Source: an uncultured Eubacteriales bacterium (lineage in GTDB: Bacteria; Bacillota; Clostridia; Christensenellales; Aristaeellaceae). From it: a DNA stretch of 64,000 nt. The stretch's first letter is position 1. Each line of letters opens with the position of its first letter. The notes under the pieces are model-generated. The model saw nothing but the letters and a program-made list of their open reading frames with translations. It did no database searches and was not told the origin of the DNA. The DNA lies in contig CALVNS010000011.1 in assembly GCA_944349855.1 (NCBI GenBank), forward strand, positions 1 through 64,000, given 5' to 3'. Position numbers and translations under genes: made by a program. Of the stretch, positions 50,095 to 59,984 are shown one piece after another.

Positions 50095-51813
50095 TCACTC
50101 CTTGAATTTGCTGTCGCCGCGGCCGTATACCAGGTAGAGCACGACGGCGGAAATGATCATCATCAGCACGGCGTAGATGAACGTGAGCGCCATGCCGTTG
50201 GGGTTGTTCATGTCGTTGGTCAGGGATTTGATCTGCACGCCCAGCGTGGGGTTGAGCGGATGATAGAGGAACGCGGACGCGTCGTAGTCGCTGATCAGGC
50301 CGTTGAAGTTCAGCGCCGCGATGGCCATGACCGTGGGCAGGATGACCGGGAAGATCACGCGGCGGAACGTGTACAGTCCGCTTGCGCCCAGATTTTTCGC
50401 CGCGTCCTCCAGGGCGTCGTCCAGGGAGAAGAAGGCGGCCTTGGTCATGCGCATGGTGAAGGGCAGCTTGATGATCACATAGCAGATCAGCAGGATGATC
50501 ATCGTGCCGGTCAGCACCTGATAGAACATGTAGATCCGGCGCACGTTGAAGGCCATCATCAGGCCCAGGGCGATCATGGTCGTGGGCAGCAGCCAGGGGA
50601 TCATCAGGCTGTACTCCAGCACGCTGGAGGTCAGGCGGTTCCTGTGCTTCTGGATGTAGCGGCAGGCGATCACCACGATCGCGCCGACGATCACGGCTGC
50701 GAGCGCGGAGTAGCAGATGCTCACCAGGAACGGACGGAAGTTGGAAACGCTCTGCAGCAGGTATTTGTAGTTGTCCAGCGTGAAGGAGGAGAGCGTCAGC
50801 GTGCGCGTGCCGATGGCCTTGCTGTCCGTAAAGGAGAAGAGCACGATCAGCACGACCGGCACGACGTAGATCACGAACAGCACGTACGCATAGATGTGGG
50901 CAATCACGTTGACGACCGGGTTGGAGATCTTCTGCTTGATGATCTTCGTCTTGACCTTCGAAACGGACATGTAGTGGCCGCGCTTTTCGATCTGCGTCAT
51001 GACGAACAGCAGCAGCATCGTCGCCAGGCCCAGCACCAGCGACAGCAGCGCCGCCAGGTCCTTGGAGGAGGTGGTGTCCGCGAAGGTCTTGATCATCGGG
51101 TTGATGGTCTGAAACTCGGTGCCGCCCACCAACAGGGGCGCGCTCATGGCGGACAGGCCCGTGATGAAGGTGAGGATCGTCACCGCGAAGAGGCTGGGCT
51201 TGAGCACCGGCAGCACCACGCGGCGCAGAATGTAGAACTGGCCCGCGCCCATGTTGCGCGCGGCCTCGACCGTCTGAAAGTCGACGGCGCGCATGGCGTT
51301 GCGCAGGAAGATCATGTGGTTGGAGGTGCAGCTGAACGTCATCACGAACAGCACCGCCCAGTAGCCCGTGAACCACGAGGGGTTCATGTTGGGGAAGATC
51401 TGCAGCAGCGCCTTGGTCAAAAAGCCGCCGTTGCCGTAGATGAACTTGTAGCCGGATACCAGCGTGATGCCGCCGTAGATCAGCGTGGTCATATAGCCCA
51501 GACGCAAAATCTTGGCGCCCTTGATGTCAAAATACTCGGTCAGCAGCACCAGCGAGATGCCCACAAGGCCCACGGTGATGGAAAGCGTCGGGCCGAGGAT
51601 GAACGAATTGCCCAGCGCCTTCATCGCGCGCTTGGACTTGAGCAGCTTCATGATGGGCTCTACGGAGAAGGCGCCGTCGGCGAAGAAGACGGTCTTGAGC
51701 AGGTTCAGGTTGGGCAGGATGAGACAGGCCAGAATGAACCAGGTAAAGAAGATGAAGAGCGCAATCCCGCCGGGGGTCAACCGGATCTTTTTGCGCGGGG
51801 CATTTGCGGTCAT
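50095..51813 (-). CDS. Iron(III)/2-aminoethylphosphonate-type ABC permease, fused double unit
   Basis: A 572-residue permease with two BPD_transp_1 halves in one chain, about 12 helices. The EAA loops are visible as VEAARNMGAGQFYILRRVVLP near 184 and LEDAAKNLGASGLYTFRRVIFP near 472. This FbpB/ThiP-like layout serves iron(III), thiamine, phosphonate or related importers. I favour ATG 51813, seven bases after GAGGGGGG, over ATG 51819. It follows the ATPase gene by 13 bp. Confidence 0.92.
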   Translation of the reverse strand: MTANAPRKKIRLTPGGIALFIFFTWFILACLILPNLNLLKTVFFADGAFSVEPIMKLLKSKRAMKALGNSFILGPTLSITVGLVGISLVLLTEYFDIKGAKILRLGYMTTLIYGGITLVSGYKFIYGNGGFLTKALLQIFPNMNPSWFTGYWAVLFVMTFSCTSNHMIFLRNAMRAVDFQTVEAARNMGAGQFYILRRVVLPVLKPSLFAVTILTFITGLSAMSAPLLVGGTEFQTINPMIKTFADTTSSKDLAALLSLVLGLATMLLLFVMTQIEKRGHYMSVSKVKTKIIKQKISNPVVNVIAHIYAYVLFVIYVVPVVLIVLFSFTDSKAIGTRTLTLSSFTLDNYKYLLQSVSNFRPFLVSICYSALAAVIVGAIVVIACRYIQKHRNRLTSSVLEYSLMIPWLLPTTMIALGLMMAFNVRRIYMFYQVLTGTMIILLICYVIIKLPFTMRMTKAAFFSLDDALEDAAKNLGASGLYTFRRVIFPVILPTVMAIAALNFNGLISDYDASAFLYHPLNPTLGVQIKSLTNDMNNPNGMALTFIYAVLMMIISAVVLYLVYGRGDSKFKE

Positions 51814-51826
51814 GTACATTCCCCCC

Positions 51827-52837
<1,011 letters not shown>

Positions 52838-52860
52838 GGCGTTTATCCTCTCCTGTCGCT

Positions 52861-52893
52861 AAAAAAGGGAGGCAGAGGCGCCGAGCCCCTGCC
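52861..52893 (-). terminator. Intra-operon hairpin between binding-protein and ATPase genes
   Basis: 8-bp stem GGCAGGGG/CCTCTGCC (one G-T pair; 52886-52893, 52871-52878), followed on the minus strand by TCCC and T6. Probably a partial terminator that raises binding-protein expression relative to the rest. Confidence 0.75.
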
Positions 52894-52909
52894 CCTTCGG
52901 AACATGCCC

Positions 52910-53974
52910 TTACGGGAGATACTCCAGGGCGATCTTCTCGCACCAGGCGTCGATATTCTCGGCGACCAGCGCCCAGTCGATGTCCTGCGCGGGGATCGCG
53001 CACAGCTCCTGCTGCACGGCGTCGGCCTTCTCGGCCGCGATCTCATTGGCCGGCATGGTGCCGAACTGCTCGGCCCACTCGCCCTGGATCTGCGCGGAGC
53101 CGAACCACTCCACGAAGCGCAGCGCCTCGTCCATGTTCTTCGTGCCGTTGATGATGCCCACGCCCTCGACCGCGTAGGGCACGCCCACCTCGGGCTTGGC
53201 CACGCCGGTCTTGGTGCCGTACATCTCGTCGTACTGCACGACGCCGGAGGACCACATCTGGCCCATCACGACCGGCGTGTTGGGGTTGGCGATCTGCGCG
53301 TAGAGGTCCACGCCCTCTTCGCTGGGCACGCCGCAGGCGTAGTACGCCCCGATGGCCTCCCAGCCCTCGTCGGAGATGCCCAGCTCGCCTTCCGGATCGA
53401 TGTAGCGGGTCAGGATGCCGGCGATGACGTTGCGCGGCGTGCCGCCCGTCAGGCTGGTGTTGACCTCATACTTGCCGTGGAAGGCCTCATTGGTCCACAG
53501 ATCGGGCCAATCCTTGGGCGCGTCCTCTTCGCTGATCTGGTTCAGGTCGTAGGCCAGCACGATCGCCTGCTTGACGATAGCGTAGTAGTAGCCGTTCGGA
53601 TCGTTCAGGCCCTCGGACACCTCGCTGGCCCAGGACGGCGCTTCAAAGGGAACCAGCAGGTCGCGGGAGATCAGATCGTTCCAGATGATGGCGTTCAGGC
53701 CGAACACCACATCCGCGATGGGGTTGGCGGCCTCGCCGATGATGCGCTGCTGCACGGCGCCCGCGCCCTCTTCCAGCACGGCCAGGTTGAAGCCGTCCTG
53801 CGCGGCGCGCTCGGTCAGCCACTCCTTGCGTCCGGAGCTGCCCGAGTTGGTGTAGATGGTCAGCTGCACGCCGGTGCCCTTCACATCGGCGCCGGTGGCC
53901 TCTTCGGCCACGCCGATGGAAAAGACGCTCAGGAGCATCAGGACCGCCAGCACGAGTGCGAGACATCTCTTCAT
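52910..53974 (-). CDS. Family 1/iron(III)-type extracellular solute-binding protein
   Basis: A 354-residue exported protein. The signal peptide spans residues 1-23 (GVA-EE cleavage, no lipobox). The bilobal AfuA/PotD-like fold follows, with LTIYTNSGSS near 39, DVVFGLNAIIWND near 88 and GYYYAIVKQAIVLAYD near 127. The ligand is unknown; the operon's GDPD suggests a glycerophosphodiester, while the permease class would also allow iron or phosphonates. GAGGAGG sets ATG 53974. It is first in its operon and divergent from the LacI-SBP fusion regulator. Confidence 0.9.
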   Translation of the reverse strand: MKRCLALVLAVLMLLSVFSIGVAEEATGADVKGTGVQLTIYTNSGSSGRKEWLTERAAQDGFNLAVLEEGAGAVQQRIIGEAANPIADVVFGLNAIIWNDLISRDLLVPFEAPSWASEVSEGLNDPNGYYYAIVKQAIVLAYDLNQISEEDAPKDWPDLWTNEAFHGKYEVNTSLTGGTPRNVIAGILTRYIDPEGELGISDEGWEAIGAYYACGVPSEEGVDLYAQIANPNTPVVMGQMWSSGVVQYDEMYGTKTGVAKPEVGVPYAVEGVGIINGTKNMDEALRFVEWFGSAQIQGEWAEQFGTMPANEIAAEKADAVQQELCAIPAQDIDWALVAENIDAWCEKIALEYLP

Positions 53975-54025
53975 GTGAAAATCCTCCTCGATTTTTTGTG
54001 AAGCTTTTCGCTTCTGTCTACTGTA

Positions 54026-54053
54026 ATCATAGCACAAAATTGGAACGTGTCAA
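54026..54053 (-). promoter_or_regulatory. Promoter of the GDPD-ABC operon
   Basis: Minus strand TTGACA (54053-54048), 16-base spacer, TATGAT (54031-54026). Confidence 0.8.
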
Positions 54054-54156
54054 TACATATTTTCAAAATTTTACGAAGAATCTTGTATTTCTTTACCCGA
54101 TTCTTACGCGGCGGGGGCATTGGAAGCCTCAACAGGCGTGCGCATCCCGAGAAAGG

Positions 54157-54176
54157 CGTTCAAAGGGATTTGAACG
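54157..54176. promoter_or_regulatory. Candidate operator overlapping the LacI-fusion promoter
   Basis: Perfect 8-bp inverted repeat CGTTCAAA-GGGA-TTTGAACG. Its right half overlaps the -35 of the regulator gene. A related half-site (GGAACGTG) lies in the divergent promoter near 54042-54049. Confidence 0.6.
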
Positions 54177-54197
54177 TGCCACATTCTATGCTATACT
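54170..54197 (+). promoter_or_regulatory. Promoter of the LacI-SBP fusion gene
   Basis: TTGAAC (54170-54175), 16-base spacer, TATACT (54192-54197). Confidence 0.7.
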
Positions 54198-54270
54198 ATA
54201 GGGGACGAATGCAAACACATGCAGGTTGCGGCCGCCGCGAGGCCGCAGGCCACGCGAAGGGAGAGCGCAT

Positions 54271-56439
54271 ATGCCCACGATCAAAGATATCGCCCAGCTC
54301 GCGGGCGTATCCCACGGCACCGTATCCAACGTGCTCAACGGGCGGGGAAACGTCAGCTTTGAGAAGATCAAGCGCGTGCAGGATGCGGCCCGGCGGCTCG
54401 GCTACAGCCTGGATGACCGGGCGCGGCGCCTGCGCCAGACGGAGGATCAGGTGATCGGCATCATCCTGCCCAATCTGATGGAGGCGGGATATACCGCGCT
54501 GTTTGCCGCCGTCTCCTCCAGGATGCAGGCGCTGGGATACCGCTGCGATCTGTATGTCACCAATGACATTCCGGCGCAGGAGGAGACGGCGCTGGCCGAG
54601 CTGGCCGGCAAGCGGGTGCGCGGCGCAGTGCTGATCTCCTGCCAGCCGGAGGGCAGCCCGGCGCGCGAAATGCTGGAGCGCACGGATGCGCGCGTGGTGG
54701 CGCTGGTACGGGAGACGGCCTGCGACAGCGCCTTCATCGGGTTTGACGAGAACCGGATCGCCGAACGGGCCGTCTCCATGCTGCAGGGAACCGGTTGCCG
54801 CCGCTTGTGTGCGATCACCGGGCTGACGGTCCATCGAAGCGAATCCGGCCTGCTGGAGGCATTGCGGCGCGCGCTTCCGTCGGATGTAGCGCTCACCCAC
54901 TATCAGACGGATACGGCCTGCGCGGACATCGCGGCGTTCACCTGCATGAGCGCGGAGGAGCTGCCGGACGCAGTGCTCGTCACATCGCCCGTCTTTGCGC
55001 TCAAGCTCAGGGAGGCGTGCGCGTACCGCCGCCTTGAGCCGCCTGTGATCATCGCGCTCGCGCCCACGTCGCTCATCGGCGCCGGTGATGCGATGCGCCG
55101 CATCATGCTGGGCTGGAAGGACATGGCGCACATTGCCTGTTCGATGCTGCTGGAACAGGAGGAACGCCGCAGGGTGATCCTTGCGCCCGCGCGCTCCGAC
55201 GTCCCGTTCGCCCGCGGGATGGCCGCCTCGCCCCGGCAGAAGGTGCGCGCGCTGATGATGGACGGCCCGGACACAAAGGCGCTGCTCAAGCTCCTGCCGG
55301 ACTTTACGGCCCTCACCGGCATCGATGTGGAGATCACCTCGCTGCCCTATCAGGAATTGTACAGGGCCGCCGTCGAATCCGGCGGCACGGATCGCTTTGA
55401 CGTGCTGCGCCTGGACGTGGCCTGGCTGTCCTCCCTGGCCGACGCGCTGCTCAGACCCTATGCCCCGAAGGACGGCGTCGTGCAGTCCATCCTCGCGCCC
55501 ATGCTCGAATCCGTGCGCAAGCCGTTCAGCACCGTCGCGGGACAGGTCTACGCCTTCCCCTTTACGCCGAACGTGCAGCTTCAGTTCTACCGCAAGGACA
55601 TCTTTGAGGATACAAAGGTCCGTCGGCAGTACTACGAGAGCCGGCACAGGCAACTTGGCGTTCCGGATAATTACGACCAGTACTGCGACCTGCTGCGCTT
55701 TTTCAGCCGCGGGGAGAACCCGGAGTCGCCCGTAGAATGCGGGGCGTCCGTCGTGGTGAGCACCGTGCAGTGCATCAGCGGCGAGTTCCTGCCGTGCTTC
55801 TACGCGCAGCATGGGCGCCTGTTCAGCGCGGATGGACGGCCCGCGCTCAGCGAGGGCGCCGTGCTCAGGGCCCTGGCCTACTACGCCGACATGTACGCGC
55901 ATGCCAGACATATCGACGACGGACGGTTCTGGCGCTCCAGCGTGGAGCAGTTCACGCGCGGAGATACCGCGATGCTTCACATGTTCATCAATCATGTCTA
56001 TGGCATCGCAAACCTGCGCAAGTCCCGGATTGCGGGGCAGATCGGCTTTTGCTCGGTGCCCGGCCGCGCGCCGCTGCTGGGCGGGGGCGTGTTGGGCGTG
56101 GCGCGCACCGGTCAAAATCCCGAGGCAGCGCTGGAGTTCATCCGCTGGGCCTGCAGCGAGCACATCGCCCTGCCCTTCACCCTGCTGGGCGGCATCTCGC
56201 CCTGCCGCTGCATCTACGACAACCCGGACATCCTGGACCTGTATCCGTGGCTGAGCATCGTGCCACAGAACCTGTCGCTGGCGCGTGTGCGCAGCGTGCC
56301 CGCGGGCGTGAGCGAGTACGCGGTCGAGGTCGTCATCGGAACGGCGGTGCAGAACCTGCTCAAGGGCCGCTGCACGCCGGAGGGTGCGCTGGACTGGATG
56401 CGCACCGGGCTGGAGGCGCTCACGCAGCGCATGGCCTGA
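54271..56439 (+). CDS. LacI-family regulator fused to a solute-binding-protein domain
   Basis: A 722-residue cytoplasmic protein with three parts. Residues 1-50 are a LacI helix-turn-helix with hinge (TIKDIAQLAGVSHGTVSNVLNG). Residues about 60-330 are the periplasmic-binding-like effector core (QVIGIILPNLMEAGYTALF). Residues about 335-722 resemble a family 1 extracellular solute-binding protein (DFTALTGIDVEITSLPYQELY, PFTPNVQLQFYRKDIFED, GGGVLGVART). No signal peptide is present, so the binding domain must sense inside the cell. GAAGGGAGAG precedes ATG 54271. It diverges from an ABC operon whose own binding protein is of similar type, so it probably controls that operon. Confidence 0.88.
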   Translation: MPTIKDIAQLAGVSHGTVSNVLNGRGNVSFEKIKRVQDAARRLGYSLDDRARRLRQTEDQVIGIILPNLMEAGYTALFAAVSSRMQALGYRCDLYVTNDIPAQEETALAELAGKRVRGAVLISCQPEGSPAREMLERTDARVVALVRETACDSAFIGFDENRIAERAVSMLQGTGCRRLCAITGLTVHRSESGLLEALRRALPSDVALTHYQTDTACADIAAFTCMSAEELPDAVLVTSPVFALKLREACAYRRLEPPVIIALAPTSLIGAGDAMRRIMLGWKDMAHIACSMLLEQEERRRVILAPARSDVPFARGMAASPRQKVRALMMDGPDTKALLKLLPDFTALTGIDVEITSLPYQELYRAAVESGGTDRFDVLRLDVAWLSSLADALLRPYAPKDGVVQSILAPMLESVRKPFSTVAGQVYAFPFTPNVQLQFYRKDIFEDTKVRRQYYESRHRQLGVPDNYDQYCDLLRFFSRGENPESPVECGASVVVSTVQCISGEFLPCFYAQHGRLFSADGRPALSEGAVLRALAYYADMYAHARHIDDGRFWRSSVEQFTRGDTAMLHMFINHVYGIANLRKSRIAGQIGFCSVPGRAPLLGGGVLGVARTGQNPEAALEFIRWACSEHIALPFTLLGGISPCRCIYDNPDILDLYPWLSIVPQNLSLARVRSVPAGVSEYAVEVVIGTAVQNLLKGRCTPEGALDWMRTGLEALTQRMA

Positions 56440-56450
56440 GGATCTGGATC

Positions 56451-56496
56451 AAAAAAAAACGGCCGGAAGCCGCGCTCATCGCGCCGCGTCCGGCCG
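56451..56496 (-). terminator. Terminator between the LacI fusion and the kinase gene
   Basis: 8-bp stem CGGCCGGA/TCCGGCCG (56460-56467, 56489-56496) with an inner GC pairing. On the minus strand it is followed by T9, and on the plus strand by GACTTTT. It overlaps the 3' end of the kinase gene. Confidence 0.82.
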
Positions 56497-57036
56497 GACT
56501 TTTGTCCAGGCTTTCAGGATATCTCGCATGTTTTGCGCTGGCGGATCGCCGCCGTCCAGGCGCAAAACAGGGCACAGAAGCCCGTGCAGAAAGGCCTCAT
56601 GCTGCGCGCGGTTGCAGGAGGACGCGCCGTGATCATACGCGGCCGTCTCGCGCAGAAAGGCCTCGTGCGCCGCGTGCAGATCGCCGCCCGGCAGGATGCG
56701 CGCGCCGAACGCCTCCAGTTCCCGCCGGTGCACCCGTACCACGCGCAGGTCTGCGCCGGCCGTCAGGTACACCGCCAGACGAAACAGCGGGTCGAAGGGC
56801 GCGTGAAAGCTGTCCATGGAGCCCGCCATCACGAACGTTTCGGCCGCCCTTGCCGCCGCCATCAGGCGGCGGATCTTTTCCTCCCGGGTATACATGGCCG
56901 TATAGGGCGCAGGCGTGTCCGTCCGCCAGATGTAGTCGTCGATGTCCAGAAAGCCTGCGCCCAGCTCCTGGGCCGCGAGTCGGCCCAGCGTGGTCTTGCC
57001 CGCGCCGGACGGACCGACGATGATGATTCCCTGCAT
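56476..57036 (-). CDS. Small P-loop kinase-like ATPase
   Basis: A 186-residue P-loop protein beginning GIIIVGPSGAGKTTLGRLAA (Walker A, residues 8-15), followed by LDIDDYIWR near 34 in the position of the shikimate/gluconate kinase substrate aspartates. A C-terminal helix-rich part contains RVVRVHRRELEAFG. This suggests phosphorylation of a small metabolite, but the acceptor cannot be named. ATG 57036 starts the P-loop; the longer frame upstream is not coding. It lies 88 bp after the nitrilase-family gene. Confidence 0.7.
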   Translation of the reverse strand: MQGIIIVGPSGAGKTTLGRLAAQELGAGFLDIDDYIWRTDTPAPYTAMYTREEKIRRLMAAARAAETFVMAGSMDSFHAPFDPLFRLAVYLTAGADLRVVRVHRRELEAFGARILPGGDLHAAHEAFLRETAAYDHGASSCNRAQHEAFLHGLLCPVLRLDGGDPPAQNMRDILKAWTKVRPDAAR

Positions 57037-57124
57037 GCCGTCTCTCCTTCCTTTGATCTTGCCGTACGCCTGCGCTGCTTTCGCAGAAACATCGCCCCGT
57101 TCGCCCCCTCCAGGCGGGGATGCG

Positions 57125-57949
57125 TCAGACGTCCGGCGGGATGGGCATTCCCATGGATGAGGCCTGCCCGGTTTTGCGGGGACGGCAGAGCCTGTCGGAG
57201 ATTTCCCTGCGGCCACGCTGCCCAAAGTCCGGCGTCCACGGGCGCAGATCGTGAATGAGCAGGCCCGGCCGGTTCCGCTCCAGCTCGCAGATCGCCCTGC
57301 CGGAGGGGTCGTAGAGGCCGGTGGGCGCGGTCTGATGCGGGCCGGCGGCGTTTACGGCCAGCGTGTGGCACACGTTTTCGACCGCGCGCGTGCGCACATG
57401 CGCCCAGATCAGATCATATCGGTCCGCATTGTCCCGGTCGGACACGTCGTAGAACAAAATGACATTCAAGTCCGTATTCTCCACGTAGAGCTCCCGGAAG
57501 TATTCGGGGAAGCGGATCTCGTAGCAGATGCGAAGGCCGATTTTGACGCCGTCCGCCTCGAAGACGCCCGGGTCGCTTCCGGGCGCGAAGTGCTCGGCGT
57601 CCCATCCCCACAGCGCCCGCTTCCGATACACCGTGCGCCGTCCCTCTGGCGTGAAGAGCAGGGCCGCATTGTAATGACGTCCATCTGCTTGAGCGATCGT
57701 TCCCACGACGATCGACATTCGGTGCGCCCGGGCCAGGCACTCCAACTCGCCGTAGTAGCGGCCGGCGTGTTCGAAGTCGACCGCACCGGGATGGGGAATG
57801 TCGCGGGGTGGATAGCCCGTGAGCGCGCACTCCGGAAAGAAAAGCATTTGGACGCCCGCCTGTGCGGCCCGCGCGATGGCCTGGCGGATCTGCCGAAAGT
57901 TGGAGGGCATGTCGCTGGTGACGGAAAACTGGCAGGCGCCGATCTTCAT
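57125..57949 (-). CDS. Carbon-nitrogen hydrolase (nitrilase superfamily)
   Basis: A 274-residue enzyme with the catalytic triad visible: Glu40 (FFPECALTGYP), Lys110 (VYRKRALWG) and Cys142 (ICYEIRFPE). This family hydrolyses amides, N-carbamoyl compounds or nitriles in the cytoplasm. The C-terminal 35 residues are basic and beyond the core. GGGAGG precedes the start. Its neighbour downstream is the small kinase. The substrate is unknown. Confidence 0.88.
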   Translation of the reverse strand: MKIGACQFSVTSDMPSNFRQIRQAIARAAQAGVQMLFFPECALTGYPPRDIPHPGAVDFEHAGRYYGELECLARAHRMSIVVGTIAQADGRHYNAALLFTPEGRRTVYRKRALWGWDAEHFAPGSDPGVFEADGVKIGLRICYEIRFPEYFRELYVENTDLNVILFYDVSDRDNADRYDLIWAHVRTRAVENVCHTLAVNAAGPHQTAPTGLYDPSGRAICELERNRPGLLIHDLRPWTPDFGQRGRREISDRLCRPRKTGQASSMGMPIPPDV

Positions 57950-58813
57950 GCGGGTGTACCTCCCATCTTAGCGGCGTATCAGTGGGAAAACAGCATGACG
58001 GTTTCAGTATAACGTCTATAAGAGCCGTGAAAAATCCAAGGGGGAGGAAGACTTACGAGGAATCTGTCGCTGCGGCGGGACGGGGGGATGATATACCTTT
58101 GCTTCCTTTTCCGGCCAGCCGGATTTTGCCCTGTGAGCAAATCCCGATTTCGTCCGTCACCGAACAAAATCTGCCTGTCCTACTGCCGCCGAAAAGTGTC
58201 TGTCCGCTGCCCATCTGCCCAGGTTGCAGATGCAGCAGTCAGCCCCTTTCCGGCATCAGCCGGAAGCAAAGGCATAACACACTATACTTTGCCAGCAACG
58301 CCAAGCAAAAGCATATCCTACTACCTCGCCGTGATCGGTTTCGGCAATGTAGAGAGTGTGTTTCCGATCATTTAACCTTTCTACAAATGCTCCTTTGTAA
58401 AGTAGCGAGCTTCGGTTTTGAATAAGTCAGGTCTGCCTTTATAGTGTAGTCTGCGATTTTTTTTGAAGCGGACGGATACGTTCGCAATCATCTATGACAG
58501 CGGTTCGTATATTTACGTTTATTTTCTCTATTCCTTTTTTTGTTGTCAATATGTTTCTGTAAATTTACTAGTTTTGGACTTGACCATACCCATAAGTTGA
58601 TATTTGATTACCATTTTCAAATTACTTTCCGATGTGACGTTAACATTTGGATACCCCTTGTTTTCGTTGCCTGTAAATATACAAGCTTACCCCGGCTTGC
58701 ATATTCAACAACTTCCGAAAATACAAAAATCCCACAGCCTTTACGCAATGTAAGGATGAAGCCTGTGGGATTTTCTTCGTTGCAGAAGGCATTGTTACCT
58801 CCCGCCGCTGCGA
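57950..58813. other. Gene-poor junction between GC-rich core and acquired region
   Basis: No convincing gene is seen in these 864 bases. Composition falls from about 58,080 onward and is clearly A/T-rich by 58,440. Short open frames on both strands show no family features. A minus-strand TATACT at 58010-58005 may belong to the nitrilase gene. No attachment-site repeat could be recognised. This is the likely left edge of an integrated element. Confidence 0.5.
58726..58774 (-). terminator. Terminator of the first GNAT gene
   Basis: 12-bp arms AAAATCCCACAG (58726-58737) and CTGTGGGATTTT (58763-58774) around a 25-base loop, about 40 bases past the stop. The minus-strand tail is T-rich. Confidence 0.7.
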
Positions 58814-59257
58814 TTAGATGATCTTCGCATATGTTTTTCCAAGCGGAGCATCAAAGCCGAGTGACTGGTACATTTGCTCGTCACAAGGAGCACAGCAGAC
58901 GGTCAAGCTTGCAAGTCCTTGCTCACTGCTCCAGTTCTGAGCAGCTTGGGCAAGTACCCTTGCAATACCTCTCTTGCGAAACGCTGGCTCTACATAAAAG
59001 TCCTCAAACACACCCGTGTCAGTACAAGCAAAGGTGGAAAAGTGACGGGCAACACTACATATTCCAACTGTCTGCTTCCCGCATTTTGCAAGGAAGAATG
59101 TAATTTTACTTTCTTGGATAGCTTGGAAAAGTTGTGCCTGTTGTTCTTCCGTAAGCGGTTGTTCACCAATCTCCCGAAGATAGCCACTTTCCAGATGCAG
59201 TAATTCCTGCCAATTCTCATTTGGAGTTGCCTTGCTGATTGTAATTTGGTTTTCCAT
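58814..59257 (-). CDS. GNAT-family N-acetyltransferase
   Basis: A 147-residue GNAT: the acetyl-CoA pyrophosphate loop is FRKRGIARVLAQ near 93 (R/Q-x-x-G-x-G/A type), preceded by FEDFYVEPA and followed by LTVCCAPCDEQMYQSLGF. The acceptor is unknown. Codon and base composition are markedly less GC-rich than the genes to the left, consistent with acquisition. It is one of three GNAT-type genes in a row on the minus strand. Confidence 0.85.
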   Translation of the reverse strand: MENQITISKATPNENWQELLHLESGYLREIGEQPLTEEQQAQLFQAIQESKITFFLAKCGKQTVGICSVARHFSTFACTDTGVFEDFYVEPAFRKRGIARVLAQAAQNWSSEQGLASLTVCCAPCDEQMYQSLGFDAPLGKTYAKII

Positions 59258-59443
59258 TTTGTTTCCTCCAAAATTTTATTCGGAGGGTTAGGAAGCGTGA
59301 ACCCTCCATACACGATTCATCTTCATAAAAAACCACCCTTTCTATAATAGATTGGTATTCATACATCTATTCCGATGTTGATACCGATTTAATTTGAAAT
59401 ATATTTTTCATTTCTATCAGTCGGTCGGACTTTATTACTGTGT

Positions 59444-59965
59444 TCATAGCATTAATCCCATCTCTATGCGGACTTCTTTTCGTTCAAGATCGGTATTTGT
59501 GTAAGCGTACAAATCAAAGCCAATGATTTGAAATTCGTGTTTTTTGTAAAATGCGATTGCTTTCTCGTTGCAAGTTTGTGTTTCCAAAACAGCCATTCTC
59601 GCACCGCTTTCTTTTGCAATCTGGAGGATCTTCTGCATCAGTTTGGCACCGATGCCACATCTGCGGTGGGCTTCATCAAAAACACAGATGTTACTGATAC
59701 GATACCGATTATTCCATTTTTCATGTGTGCCTTCCACATAGCCTACCAAAGAGCCGTTGTCAAAAGCTCCAAACCCAATAGGCTCGTCCAACCAATCACC
59801 GAAGAAGCTGTCTGTAAAAGATATTTCTTTCTCGGTATCAAATTTTTGGTAGTTGAATCCAAAGCCGTCCTCTCGGACATCTATGTGATAGTAACCGTTT
59901 GTTTTATATTTCAGCACAAAGGGCTTGCCTTTGTACTCGTTTTTTGATAGTTCCTTGATTTCCAT
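59444..59965 (-). CDS. GNAT acetyltransferase resembling streptothricin acetyltransferases
   Basis: A 173-residue GNAT. The segment RYRISNICVFDEAHRRCGIGAKLM holds the acetyl-CoA loop, and the following MAVLETQTCNEKAIAFYKKHEFQIIG and YAYTNTDLE resemble the Sat/SatA group that acetylates streptothricin. Resistance is therefore possible but unproven. It is low in GC relative to the core chromosome. A TAGGAATGGA site supports ATG 59965; the open frame further upstream belongs to the neighbouring broken gene region. Confidence 0.8.
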   Translation of the reverse strand: MEIKELSKNEYKGKPFVLKYKTNGYYHIDVREDGFGFNYQKFDTEKEISFTDSFFGDWLDEPIGFGAFDNGSLVGYVEGTHEKWNNRYRISNICVFDEAHRRCGIGAKLMQKILQIAKESGARMAVLETQTCNEKAIAFYKKHEFQIIGFDLYAYTNTDLERKEVRIEMGLML

Positions 59966-59984
59966 ATTTCCATTCCTATAAATT

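Noticed and set aside
57982-58425. A 147-residue plus-strand open frame in the junction region
   Set aside because: It has no ribosome site, no recognisable motif and mixed composition across a base-composition boundary.
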